The position numbers were made by a program, and so were the translations under genes. Below are positions 10,474-21,500 of a DNA stretch of 64,000 bases, piece after piece. The notes beneath the pieces were generated by a model that had not been told where the DNA came from, searched no databases, and saw nothing but the letters and a program-made list of their open reading frames with translations. The stretch comes from Choristoneura fumiferana (Eukaryota > Arthropoda > Insecta > Lepidoptera > Tortricidae), in NCBI RefSeq assembly GCF_025370935.1, contig NC_133495.1, forward strand, positions 972,141 through 1,036,140, written 5' to 3'. Position 1 is the first letter of the stretch. Each line of letters starts with the position of its first letter.

Positions 10474-10479
10474 AATAAA
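10474..10479 (+). terminator. Poly(A) signal AATAAA of CCDC102A (block A)
   Basis: First AATAAA downstream of the stop, about 300 bases after it. Confidence 0.6.
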
Positions 10480-10895
10480 ATAAGTAAGAATTTTTGACGA
10501 GGCGAAAGATTTGTGCCAAAACTAATTTATTTTTACTCTTTATTACGAGAAAAAAATACTATAAAACCAATGATTCAACTAGGTGCATTCCGAGTGTACA
10601 CCATAACGTGTTTTACCGAGAAATCTTACGGGCCCTTGCATGACGGGGTTCAAAAATTTCCAAAATTGTCCTTGCACGATTTTCTGAATTTCCCTTAGCA
10701 CATCACACTGTATTAGGGGATAGACCTTCACAGTTGCACCCATCTCACTTTTTTGTTGGTACCTAAGGCCTCTTCATGGTGGGTTTGGCCCCATGAATTA
10801 CTTTCAAATGACAGTCCCCATGGGCCCATGACAGAACTTCCATACCAACACTAAATCGTTTGCATAGTGTGGATGTCCATCTAGCTTGAAATGTA

Positions 10896-11003
10896 CAGTC
10901 ACCTGCATAATATCTGACACAACAAAGCGTGCATAAATATCTGATACGGATACGACTATTTCTAGGGTCGGTAGAGCGTGGCAGGTATTGATGCAGGTGA
11001 CTG
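10896..11003. mobile_element. Tc1/mariner-type MITE, ends CAGTCACCTGCAT, TA duplication (block A)
   Basis: CAGTCACCTGCATAATATC and TATTGATGCAGGTGACTG form terminal inverted repeats, and TA lies on each side. Related copies are at 36489-36620 and, nested in another element, 28613-28735. Confidence 0.75.
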
Positions 11004-11261
11004 TACCTACTGAGACTGGGATGAAGCGCCTGTATAGCCCCCACGATATATGATGATGGTCTTCTAGTTTGGTGGTCGATTCCTCCTTTTATTATCCTTT
11101 AGAACAGTTGGTTATGGTAGAGCAGGGTTTGTCAAACTTATGGCTCCACGTACCCCTGTTAAAGTTTCTAGACGAAAGCTAACCCCCCCCCAAGGAAAGT
11201 ATAAAATTGACTGTTGGAGAAGCTAAAAATAAAAAATACAAAAAGACAATCCTCCAATCCC

Positions 11262-11355
11262 CCTGGTGTTGCAGGTGTCTATGGGCGGTGGTGATCTCTT
11301 ATCATCAGGAGACCCACTTGCTCGTTTGCCATCCAGTTGAATAAAAAAAAAAAAC
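11262..11355 (+). mobile_element. Retroposon 3' end with A-rich tail (block A)
   Basis: GGTGATCTCTTATCATCAGG, CTTGCTCGTTTGCCATCCAG and a poly(A)-like tail; same family as 44104-44240. The block B copy is at about 52650-52755. The preceding 70 bases differ between blocks by an indel. Confidence 0.65.
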
Positions 11356-11605
11356 AAAAAACAATCTTAATCATCTTGCTATTCTTGCAGCCTGGTGGTT
11401 TTTGGAGTCACGTAAACCTTGTCGCGAGCCCCCTACCGTCGAATAGCGAACGAATAGTGTGGTAGAGCATTGTGATAATAATACTTACAAATAGCAACGA
11501 TTATATATACTCGTTTGTAGTGTAGAGTTTGACTGTTAACATACTGGGATTTGTTGGATTCATCTGGAAAATATACGTAAAATACCAAAATAGGACAGGT
11601 GAGAA

Positions 11606-11924
11606 AGCCGTGGTGGCCTAGTGGGAAGCCGTGGTGGCCTAGTGGTTTGACCTATCGCCTCTCAAGCAGAGGGTCGTGGGTTCAAACCCCGGCTCGCACC
11701 TCTGAGTTTTTCGAAATTCATGTGCGGAATTACATTTGAAATTTACCACGAGCTTTGCGGTGAAGGAAAACATCGTGAGGAAACCTGCACACACCTGCGA
11801 AGCGATCCAATGGTGCGTGCGAAGTTCCCAATCCGCACTGGGCCCGCGTGGGAACTATGGCCCAAGCCCTCTTGTTCTGAGAGGAGGCCTGTGCCCAGCA
11901 GTGGGACGTATATAGGCTGGGATG
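11606..11924 (+). mobile_element. tRNA-derived SINE with 14-bp target duplication (block A)
   Basis: The head GCCGTGGTGGCCTAGTGG occurs twice in tandem (11607-11624 and 11628-11645), each with an A-box-like TGGCCTAGTGG. The B box GGTTCAAACCC is at 11679-11689, placed as in a tRNA. The body ends TATAGGCTGGGATG. The 14-bp duplication AGGACAGGTGAGAA flanks it (11592-11605 and 11925-11938). This is a retroposed SINE, not a tRNA gene. Confidence 0.9.
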
Positions 11925-11939
11925 AGGACAGGTGAGAAG

Positions 11940-13640
11940 ATTAATTTTAATAGAAATATATGTGTGTTGTGTTGGTAGATTGAAGAGGTGGCATTTAGAT
12001 TTTTAGGTAAAGCTCGAAAATAACTAAAGCTTTAGTATGCGGCGTGAATCGGAAACCAAGGGTAACCCCAATAAAACGCAGTTCGTATTAGGTACGTCGC
12101 TTTCACTCCTATTCAATACTGTTAGCGTGACATGATACGAAGATCGAATTCCCAACTTTGAAGAATTAGGCCAAGAACTAAGATAGTGTTTGACCGAAAC
12201 TACCTAAGCGTTCCATATGAATTTTAACTTGACCTTATACGAGTTTCTGAGAAAAGGGGTTTTGACAGAAACATGGACAACAAAGTTTGAGTTACGGAAC
12301 CCTAAAAATAATGGCACAAATATAAATTATTGCAATGTTTACAATAATAAAACTTAACTAGTATAAATTTGAATGCGAGAGTACCTACAAACCGATCATG
12401 AAATTTGTTGTGGAGATACATACATAGTTTGAGAACCTGTAAAAACATAGGGTAGTTTTTATCCATCCCCGCGGACGCGCTAAAACGAATTCTCCGCAAA
12501 CGAAGTCGCGGGAAACAGTTAATATGAACAGTCTCTCAGTTTAGTTTTACGCGTATGCTACACACTACACTGATGGTCGCGATTCACCCAATGAGCTGTA
12601 AATTTTTACTACTTTATTCATAAAAGATAAAAAATATTTTACATAAATGTTTTGGCCCTTTCTGTGTAGAAGATGACAGAAAAAGGCAAAACATAATTAA
12701 ACTAAGTGTTAGTGAGCGATTATAAATAAGAAGTTTGCAAATTAACTTATTTTTATTTGCAAGCTAGATTCGTATTAACATGACCTACAGACTTATAGCA
12801 ATAACAATAACTTATTTTTATTAAAATCGTTACGAAGTATAAGGCCTAATACCAAAATGTATTTATTTATTCGCTTTTACTTGCCTTTTGTTGATTCTAT
12901 AATTTCTATCAATTAGGTGCATATTGAGGTAACAAATATGCCCAATTTAATAAACAGTTCGGGCTCTATATTTTCCCGCTAAGTATTATAATTATGTTGT
13001 ATTTTTAAACAACTAAGGCCTCTAAATAAAATGATGAAGTTCAAATACGTAAGTGTCCTATACATTAATGATATTTAAATGTAGTAAGTAATAAATATAA
13101 TATTAATTAATAAAGATAACTATGTGGCAAAGTTATTAATGTGTTTGATTAATAAAAACCCGGAATCATTTAAGAATTGAAATAAAATGGGCTACACATA
13201 CATATACTCAAAAGAGAGTGAAATAGAAGTAAAATGATAGTATTAAATATAGTCTTAATCGAGTTTAGCTTGACAAGTTCTCTTCGGAGCAACGCGACTC
13301 AGCGGCTGCTGCAACACGCGCACTGCGCGCCGCCGCTCTGCTCGCGCGACTACCCGACGAAACTGACACCGGCCCACAACTACCCGCGTTTTCATCGTCA
13401 TTTTTATTATAACTGTCAAATGTAGGTAGCACACAACACTAACAACATCGCTCTGTAAAGGTACGTTCACACTCACCGATGACGCAGCACGAGTATTTAA
13501 CACCGTTTTCCACCAGCTATCCGGCTCAATATATATTTAATACGAGTGAGTCTCACGGTAGTTTCATGTTTAAAATGATAATAATTAAACCATAGCTTAA
13601 ACTCTCGTTAGATACGAGTATATTGATAAAATAAAAATAA
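11940..13640. other. Non-coding stretch, no gene seen (block A)
   Basis: AT-rich. At about 12060-12160 there is a worn inverted repeat (CAGTTCGTATTAGG ... GATACGAAGATCG) that resembles the GGGCTACTACGAAA MITEs. A short GC-rich patch at 13285-13390 differs between blocks by a 9-base indel and shows no splice-bounded coding frame. The block B counterpart is 53340-55040. Confidence 0.5.
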
Positions 13641-13932
13641 CAAAAAAGTAAAACCGAGTCCAAAAAAAATAATAAAAATGGGACCAACTACAAAACCCTT
13701 GAAAATATTTTCTAGGTACCTGCTAGATCGAAGTCCTCAGCACGAGCCAGCAGGAGTGGAAAAATAGTCGTCTACCTCACCTACATACAATAATCAATCC
13801 TTCCTGCTGGGTCGTGCTGCGTCACCGCCTTCGATCTAGTAGGTACTTACCTAGAAAAATATTTTCAAGGGTTTTGTAGTCGGTCCCATTTTTGGTTATT
13901 GTTTTTTTTTTTTGAGTCGGTTTTACGTTTTT
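13641..13932. mobile_element. Fold-back element, arms over 100 bp (block A)
   Basis: AGTAAAACCGAGTCCAAAAA, CTACAAAACCCTTGAAAATA and TAGATCGAAGTCC on the left pair with GATCTAGTAGG, AATATTTTCAAGGGTTTTGT and GAGTCGGTTTTACGT on the right around a loop of about 60 bases. A half copy (one arm) is at 43133-43262. The block B copy is at 55043-55338. Confidence 0.75.
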
Positions 13933-14339
13933 GTTAAACATTTTCTTTATTTCTCACTTTTTAGTGATTCGTAGCCAAAGCACATCTCACAACGATTCCA
14001 TTAAGCCCAAACACGGCTTAGTTACGTTGTTTTATAACAGAGTTCCGTTGCCTACCTTCCGGCTCCAGCATCAGAGATTCTTCTTAGTCGCCTATCTAGG
14101 TATATTAATCATGATATTTTATAGACGAGCAAGCATTACTTAGCTTTGACGAGTTCCATTGGTCATCTTCGGTCTTCTTCATCAGGTCCAGTTTACCAAA
14201 TGATACTTTCTGAATGTAAATGCTTATCTTAATGCTATCCAAAATCGCCATAGGTGTGCCTATAACATTTGAGGTTTGCCCTCGATTTCCCTAGAATCCC
14301 ATCATCAGATCTTGATTTGGTGACAATGGGACCACCTCA

Positions 14340-14475
14340 GAAGAGTACCCTTTCGAATAAAAAAAGAATTTTGAAAATCGGTCCACAATTGACTGAGTAA
14401 TCAGTGAACACATATATAAAAAAAATACAAACATTGGAACATAGAACCTCCTCCTTTTTTGAAGTCGGTTAAAAA
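14340..14475. repeat. Dispersed repeat ending CCTCCTCCTTTTTTGAAGTCGG (block A)
   Basis: CAATTGACTGAGTAATCAG, AATACAAACATTGGAACATA and GAACCTCCTCC. A fragment in the reverse sense occurs at about 35485-35530. The block B copy is at about 55740-55860. Class unknown. Confidence 0.5.
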
Positions 14476-14612
14476 TACTAAATTGAACGGTTCAACTCAC
14501 CCCATCCGCTCTGTTGCTTCAGCGCGAGCGCCGCGCGGAAGAGCGGGGAAAACCACAGTCGTGAAAGCACTCGCCTATGAAAAAGATCTATCGAAAGGAT
14601 CGAAGCCAGTCA

Positions 14613-14768
14613 GACCGTTTTTTTTTTTTTTTTTTTTGTTACTGGACTTGGGCGCCCTTAGCCATTTTCAAGTTAGGGAATTGGACGCGGAAAGGGGTAG
14701 TTGGTAGACGGAATTTGGAATAAGAAGGTCAGGGTAGGTAGAACACAAAGGCAAAATAAATTACATAA
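14613..14768 (-). mobile_element. Poly(T)-headed insertion present only in block A
   Basis: A tract of about 21 T is followed by about 130 bases including CTTGGGCGCCCTTAGCC. Block B reads straight through (GACCGTTCCCGCCTTAT), so this is an insertion in A, oriented like a poly(A)-tailed retroposon on the minus strand. Confidence 0.6.
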
Positions 14769-14811
14769 ATCCGCCTTATAATGTGAGTTGAACGCTGAAC
14801 GGTTCATTTAA

Positions 14812-15000
14812 TAATTTGAGAAAGACAGATGTATTGAATGTTTCGCTATCGTGTTTTGTCGGATAAGTTCGTATTTTATCTTGCTTCCTCAATCAGCTTC
14901 AGTAAGCTAGGTGAGAAAGCAAGATAAATACGAACGTTTGAGACAAAATGCGATGGCAAAACATTATTCACTACATCTGTAAAATGATTGATAAATAGAA
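14812..15000. mobile_element. Palindromic MITE (block A)
   Basis: ACAGATGTATTGAATGTTTC and GATAAGTTCGTATTTTATC pair with GATAAATACGAACG and ATTATTCACTACATCTGT. The block B copy is at about 56040-56220. Confidence 0.65.
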
Positions 15001-15040
15001 CTGTTTTTCTGCCAAAACAAAATAAGTACCTATTAGTAGG

Positions 15041-15268
15041 TACAGTCGAGTTCATAAAGTAGTTAGCAAAATTTTGATCAAAAATATCTGAACACGATGA
15101 TGACGATCGATGACGATCCGACCGATTTCGGCCATGGCGACCACCTCGACTCCTAGTTAGTTATTTGGCGCTCATGCCATGAACACGTCTCTATTGTTAA
15201 CGGTGTAGAAGCGTGTTCAGACATTTTTGATCAAATATTTGCACACAAGTTTATGATCTCGAATGTAC
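15041..15268. mobile_element. Palindromic MITE, ends TACAGTCGAGTTCATAAA (block A)
   Basis: The left end TACAGTCGAGTTCATAAAG pairs with TTTATGATCTCGAATGTAC; inside, GATCAAAAATATCTGAACACG pairs with GTGTTCAGACATTTTTGATC. The centre is about 50 bases longer in A. The block B copy is at 56280-56455. Confidence 0.7.
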
Positions 15269-15339
15269 AGGACCGGGATTGTGGCTATTCCTAGCTGACT
15301 GCACTTCTTAGTTCGCACTGCGGGCAGATGAGGAAAAAC

Positions 15340-15439
15340 NNNNNNNNNNNNNNNNNNNNNNNNNNNNNNNNNNNNNNNNNNNNNNNNNNNNNNNNNNNNN
15401 NNNNNNNNNNNNNNNNNNNNNNNNNNNNNNNNNNNNNNN
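15340..15439. other. Assembly gap of exactly 100 N
   Basis: One hundred N in a row, the usual placeholder for a scaffold join of unknown length. The last block A bases before it still match block B apart from a 9-base indel; the first bases after it do not match block B. The gap is therefore also the edge of the duplication. Confidence 0.99.
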
Positions 15440-15601
15440 TGTTGGATTTGCACAGTTGTTTGCTTATTTAACTAGGCAGTATTCTGTCAACAAAATTTGC
15501 TAACTATGGCATAGTTATTTAATCACAAAGTTACTTTTAGTTTTTACTCTCTTGACATTAGAGTACTTTTAATCTTTTAAGCTTTTACACTTTATATAAT
15601 G

Positions 15602-15768
15602 TACCATCCATCAGCCAAAATTATGGCCTACCACCCTAAAGTTGATAATCGTTTGCATGCCACAAAACAATTGCCAATAGATATGTCTGTCAACTTGAAA
15701 GTCGACTTTATCGACATATTCATTTCATAGGAACTTGTTTAAAAATTGATAGACCTTGGCTGATGTAC
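15602..15768. mobile_element. MITE with ends TACCATCAGCCAAA, copy 1
   Basis: Shares AGTTGATAATCGTTTGCATG and CTGTCAACTTGAAAG with 59079-59240, and has the same inverted ends. Confidence 0.7.
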
Positions 15769-16318
15769 CTCTTTTACCAGTCTGTTGAAAATCGCGCAAG
15801 ACGATGCCTATTACTGCTAGCTGTGCAGTGAATTTAATGTTCCCACTATTATAAGTTTAATATAATAGTGTCCTACTCAAAAGAAATTAATGGCCACTAA
15901 AGTTTAATTGGTAGAATGAAGATACAAATTAAGATAATTATTTCTAACATCTTTTTAATAAATATAATACAAAAGTTTTTTGTTTAATTATGTTTGTGTT
16001 CAGAAAAAAACGCAAATGAATGTCTCATTCTTAATTTTATGTGATGAAACTCAGGCACTTATTTTATTTTGAGTAGTATACAACAGAATATTTAGCGAAA
16101 CATATTCATAGGCAAGGTGTTAGTCAGATTAAAGCCGCTAACAAAACTTAAAGACAATGTTAAAACTACATGATATTATTTAATTATGTTTTTTAATGTT
16201 CCGTTAAATAGCCAGTGTGTATGTGATAGGCAGCACGGTGATCTTATTCCAAGAAGAAATCTTAATAATTTGGAAAATACAATATACTATCAATGAAACC
16301 CTTAAATTTTGTATTCTT

Positions 16319-16324
16319 TTTATT
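16319..16324 (-). terminator. Candidate NCOA6 poly(A) signal (AATAAA on minus strand)
   Basis: TTTATT on the plus strand, about 340 bases beyond the NCOA6 stop. Other AATAAA words occur further on, so the choice is uncertain. Confidence 0.35.
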
Positions 16325-16661
16325 TCCTTATAATTAAGCAACCAATTTCGTCTATTATTTTTAAGAAATAGAATATTGTATCTGCTAAATTGTATAACTT
16401 ATGATTTACAATAAATAATTGTTCAAATTCATTTAAAAAAATTCTATCTACTGATAACTTAAAGTAATCACTGAGCAATGGCACTTAGGTTTTGTCCTCT
16501 GATCATAGACAGTATTGACAGCAAATATAGAGATTATCAGTAAACTGAGCTCCTTGGAGTTTTATAAGAGAAGCTGAAGGAGAAGAAGAGATGAAACAAA
16601 ACGTTGTGGTTCACTGTTGTAGGCGCCGCAGTGTCATGTGCCATCACTCACTGACTGTACG

Positions 16662-18557
16662 CTAATACACACCTGGAAAGGAACAATGGCTGGTTTTCCT
16701 CTTCTTCTCCGTCAAGAGGCCATTGGGCGAGGTGACTGCACCCTCGACTGTCCTTTTCAACTTGTTTTCGTCACTCAACTTAGACTCGGAACCGTCTCCC
16801 GCACTGAGCGTCCGTTCCTTATGACACTTGAGCAACCTACTTTCCAACTCACTAGCACCAGTTTTAACACTTTCACTACTGCCCGTGTTGGCTTCCACGG
16901 GCTTACTGTCAATAGATTTCAAACTATCACATTTCGCGTCCTTCTCCGTCTTCGGCGTCGGTAACTTCTTTTTAACCTCGTGGTTGTTCGGCATCTCTCT
17001 GTAGCCCTCGTTCTGGGCATACTTTCCCTCCTTGTCTAGCATGTCGTTCCTCCACTCTTTGTCTCTGTCCTTCTCCATCGACTTCCACCATCAGTGAGTT
17101 TCGACTTCTTCTTTTTTAAGCTCTCTAAAGTTTGGACTTTGTTGTTGAGATGCTTGTAATCTTTTGTGACGATGTGGGCGTTTTTCGATATAGTTTTCAT
17201 TCTGTAGACGACATTGTTGTCACCGGTGATCTCCGTCTTTATCGAGTCCCCTTCTAAGAAGTGGTTGTTGAGTTTCAGGCTCTTTACGTGCAGATACTCG
17301 TCACCTTTGGAATTGTCAGTCGGCTCCGACTTGGTAGAGAGCGCTTCCTCGGAATCCCTCCGATGCTTGTCGTCCGACTCCGAGTTTTTTCTGATCTTTA
17401 GTTTCTTGGAGTGGATGTCGCCGGGGGCGAACTTCTTCTTTTCTTTCTTGGAGTTTTTGATGACGGCGGAGTTGCGCCCGCGGAGGCTTATGTGCAGAGG
17501 CGGCACTCGCAGCTCGGGCTCGCCGGGGCGCGCGGGGGGCTCGTGAAGCTGACGTCCGCCTTGTACACGGGCTGGACCACAGGCTCGTTTTTGTCCAGCT
17601 TTAGTCTGAGCTTGATCGACTCTTTCTCCCCGGGAGGCGAGCGCGGCGCGTCCGGCGGCAAGGCGGGCGTCTTGGGCACAGGCGGGCGCGGGGGCAGCCC
17701 CGGCGTCACCTGGTTCACCGCGACCTTGGTCGTTTTGACGTCGCGCACGATCTTGTCTTTGAGCGTGGCGGGCTTCTCCTTGGCGCCGGCGGTGCGCGGC
17801 TTGCCGCCCTTCTGCGCGAGAGGTTTGTCGTTTTTCCGAAACTTAAAGTCGTCGCCGCGTTTCGAATCGTCGTCGATAGTTTTGGCAATTCCGAACATCT
17901 CCGGTTCGCCACCTTCCCGCTTGCACTGGGCCACGATGACCTCCTCCGGTTTCTTGTCGAGCTCCTTGGGAGGCGGCACGTCGTCGTCGCGCATGAGCGT
18001 TTTAATCAGGTACTGTTTGCTCTGTTCTTCGATCTCCTGCGCGGTAGCTTGGGAGCCGACGGTGGCGGTGGCGACGGAGGTCGCGGCGCGGACCGGGAGC
18101 CGCAGCGGCGGGGGCATGGAGCTGGGCGGGCCGGGGGAGAGGCCATAGCTGGTGGGGGGCGACTTGAAGGGCGCGTGGGGGGAGCCGGCGGGGTGCGGCG
18201 AGCGCGGCTTGGGGGCTGCGGGGCGGGCGGCGGCGGCATGGCGGCGGGCTCGTCCTTGAGCGCGTAGGGCCCATTCTGGAATGGCCCGCCGGTCAGGTCG
18301 TGCAGCAGTGCATCGGGCGTGGGCGCGTGCGACTGGTACAGCAGGTCCAGCTTGGAGCTGTCGAGGTCGATGGCCGAGAGCGCGGAGTCGTCCAGGACGT
18401 CCAGTGTGGGCTGCAGCTGGTCCAGGTCGATATCGGGCAGGTCGGGCAGCGCCAGCGCCAGCGAGTCCCGGTACGGCTCGTTCCAGTCCGCGCCGGTGGC
18501 CGCACGCGACGCCGCGCGCTGCCGCTCGTTATACTGCTGCTGGTAACGCTGGAACTC
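16662..18557 (-). CDS. NCOA6: NCOA6 exon 7 (last coding exon), three frame changes
   Basis: Opens EFQRYQQQYNERQRAASRAA with an acidic, Leu/Asp-rich stretch (LPDLPDIDLDQLQPTLDVLD). The frame then changes near 18205-18245, again near the G run at 17535-17541, and again near 17085-17100. Between these points the text is clearly coding: QEIEEQSKQYLIKTLMRDDD, SIKLRLKLDKNEPVVQPVY, LHISLRGRNSAVIKNSKK and MEKDRDKEWRNDMLDKEG. The C-terminus is Lys-rich (LLTEKKRKT) with a stop at 16662. CCAG|GTGTGT sits just before the stop, so a further exon is possible. Confidence 0.7.
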
Positions 18558-21500
18558 CTGGAAATAACGACACGATACCTATTAAAGAGTAGTCATACTT
18601 TGGCAATGGCATCTGAGATCTTCAATAAACTTCCGAAGACTATACTGATGACCGCGAAAATTCACGGTTTTAAAAAACAATTTTTTAACTTTTTGGCTGA
18701 AAAAGCCTATTATTCAATGGAGGAGTATATGCGTGATAGTTTGTCAACTAATTAGTGTCTATATTGTTTTACTGCATGACTGAATATACCTACCTATGCA
18801 ACCTACTAATGCTACCGGTGGATGCAAGTGACGAGTTGTCGTTCATTGTGGCGTTCTAAGGGGAGGCCTTTTTTTTCAGCAGTAGACTTCTTCCGGCTGA
18901 TGATGATGATTATTGTAGTTGTTCTATTCTAAAATAATCTACTCAAAAATCACAACCTTGCTCAAGCCAAGCACCCACCTGAAAACTGGACTGCGTCTTC
19001 TGATCCATAGAAGTGGTGGGGGGCGGCAGCAGCGCCTGTAGGTCCTCGTGGGTGACGCCGGGCTGCGGGGCGCGGGCTGCGGGGGCGGCGGGGGCGCGCC
19101 CGCGGCGCCTGCTTGTACGGCGGCGGCGGCGTAAACTCCTGCGGGTAACGGTAAATACATATACATTAAATACAAGTACAATAAATACATTACAGTTAAT
19201 ACAAGTACAGATACATCTGTGCACTACAGTGCGTAACGGTTTTCCATTGTATTTTATAGGAATCTATGCATGTATGCGCTCGCAATTAGCTACAGTACCC
19301 ATCGTACAGCCGTTTTGATATTTGACACTAAGGGGCTGTTTCACCATCCATTGATTAGTGTTAACTGACGGTTAAATGTGATGCCGTCTCTATTTGTTCT
19401 GTTCGAATAGACGGAGACGGCATCACATTTAACTGGCAGTTAACACTAATCAATGGATGGTGAAACAGCCCCTAAATAATACAGTTTCATATTAATGTAT
19501 ATATGAAAATGTCGCTCATTTAATACAATACTTTAGGACGATTATGTATCAAGTAAATAATAAAATAATAGATATTATGAGACAATTGACACTAATTAAC
19601 CTAATGTGTTAACCTATAGCACCCAAGCACTAAGATAGAAAATCCGCCGCCTCGCCAATAGATTTACGTCAAGCCAACTTAGTATATATAAATATATAGA
19701 ATTATATATTTGGCATTAAGCCTAATATCGTAACAACTTATTTAATTTCTATCAACAACTCAACGCCCTAGACATACAAGAAATTCGCTATTTTGGTCCT
19801 ACGACCTATTACGGGAGATTCATTGAACAAAGAACCCATTGAACAATTTCGCTGACGGCGTGGAGCTGTTACGTAGAAGGCTAATCAAGATCATATTAAG
19901 AACTTGAAGCTGACCTTAAACTACCTAATCCTTAACTAGCAAAGCTTGTATATTATTAGTTCGGAGTTGCTTGTACCCAGGCAACAGAATACATACTTAC
20001 TTATATATACACATATTAATCTATCAAACTAAATACCTCGAGCAATTAGGTATAGTTCGGGGATGAAATCTAAATTCGTGAATTTCATGGGTGTGGAAAT
20101 CGTCTAGTGGTAAATAGCTTGTTAGCGAGTTTTAGTCGCCCAGGGACTACATATTAAATATCCAAGACCCGTAGATACCTACCTACCTATCTATAAACAA
20201 TATAGTTATAGTATTATGTGTAGGTAAACATGAGTAGTATGCACACAGTTGCCATCATCACTACGGCGAATATATAAATAATATTTTTAAATTTAGTACT
20301 ATAATAATAATAATAACATAGCGGCATAGAATCTTGTTTGTCTAGACACAGGCATAAGACAATTTTAAGTTAACTTTCGTACTAAAATTATTTGACGGTA
20401 GGTAATTAATCTAAAATAGACATCGACAACCCTAAGCGTCCGCGCCGGAGTAGGCAGTTAAGTCTCTTAAAGGGTCGGAGTGTGCATACTTGTCCTCTTT
20501 TACTATGGCGGTATGTACCTGCGGGTAGGGCGGACGCAGCGCGTTGGGCGCGCGGTACTGCAGCGGCGCGGGCGGGCGCGCGGGGAAGGCGCGCCGCACG
20601 TAGGGCGGCCGCGGCGGCGGCGGCGGCGCCAGCGCGCCCGCGCCCGCGCCCCGGCCGCGCCCCGGCCGGCCCCGCTCCCGCCCGCGCGCGGCGCCAGCGG
20701 TCGCGGCGCGCGGTACTCGAACGGCGCGCGACCCACCGCCAGCTCCATCTGGAACGCAACGCGGCTTGTTTAGTTGCTGCGTCGATTGGCGTTGGCTTGA
20801 TAGTTACAATGTCCTGTTTGTTGCTAAGCGACGGAAGCCACAAGCCTACTTTTTTTTGTTGTGTTTTACAAATACATGTTGAAAAGAGTGAGTAAATAAA
20901 ATTTAAGAATTACAGTTGAACCATTTGATTCCTGACCCACCATGGAACTTTCTCACTGTGTCATAATGAATTTCCGTGTCAAGAAATGCGATGTAAATGA
21001 CATCTTCACTATAACTTTTTCTACGAAAGGGTTCCACAGTGGGTTCCACGTTCAGTTGGATCGATAGTACATGAACATTTTTTTCGTTTTCTCCCAAATC
21101 AGCGACAGCAGTGAAACAGAATCACAACTAGGTACTTGCGATTGAATGCGACTCAGTAGAAAATAGGGACAGCTGAATATGGGAGCGACTACGAATTATA
21201 AATAGTGTTTTTTCTAAGTACACAGTTCAAGACTCACCTGCCCATCCTCGAGCCTATCCAACTTGGCCTGATGCGGCGCCGGCAGTTTGGGCCTCGGCGC
21301 GGGCGCAGCGGCGTCGTTCTGCAGCAAATTGACCAGCAGCGGCGAGGACATGGCCACGTTGGGCGGCGCGGGCGACGGCGGCGGCTTCGCGGGGTACGGG
21401 GGCGGCGGGCCCGCGAACGACGTCGACGGACGGACGAACTGCGCGTCCGACGCCGGCCGGATCGTCGACGTGGGGGCCGCTATGCCTGGGGGTTGGACAT

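Larger units (their letters stand above)
1..15339. repeat. Duplicated block A (allelic or segmental copy of block B)
   Basis: Base 1 aligns with 36692, and the match continues, colinear and in the same orientation, to the N run. It covers the promoter-like region, the COX6C-like exon, the whole CCDC102A CDS and every repeat. Differences are scattered substitutions of roughly 1 per 100 bases, small indels, a 4.9-kb insertion present only in B, about 132 bp present only in A (7264-7395) and about 155 bp present only in A (14613-14768). The CCDC102A proteins of the two blocks are identical. The pattern and the stop at an N run suggest an uncollapsed haplotype. A recent true duplication cannot be excluded from sequence alone. 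Confidence 0.95.
15440..16640. other. 3' flank of NCOA6 with one MITE
   Basis: AT-rich and non-coding. A MITE (TACCATCCATCAGCC ... GGCTGATGTACC) occupies 15602-15768; its sister is at 59079-59240. The rest is probably NCOA6 3' UTR and downstream DNA. Confidence 0.5.

Noticed and set aside
11628..11700. A tRNA gene
   Set aside because: The A and B boxes belong to a SINE with target duplications and a SINE body; the 3' half does not close an acceptor stem.
17411..18755. Plus-strand open frames over the NCOA6 exon 7 region
   Set aside because: They are antisense shadows of GC-rich minus-strand coding sequence.
20480..20895. Plus-strand and alternative minus-strand frames of Arg/Ala/Pro at 20.5-20.9 kb
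   Set aside because: GC-only tract of NCOA6 exon 5; the splice borders and phase point to the minus-strand exon.
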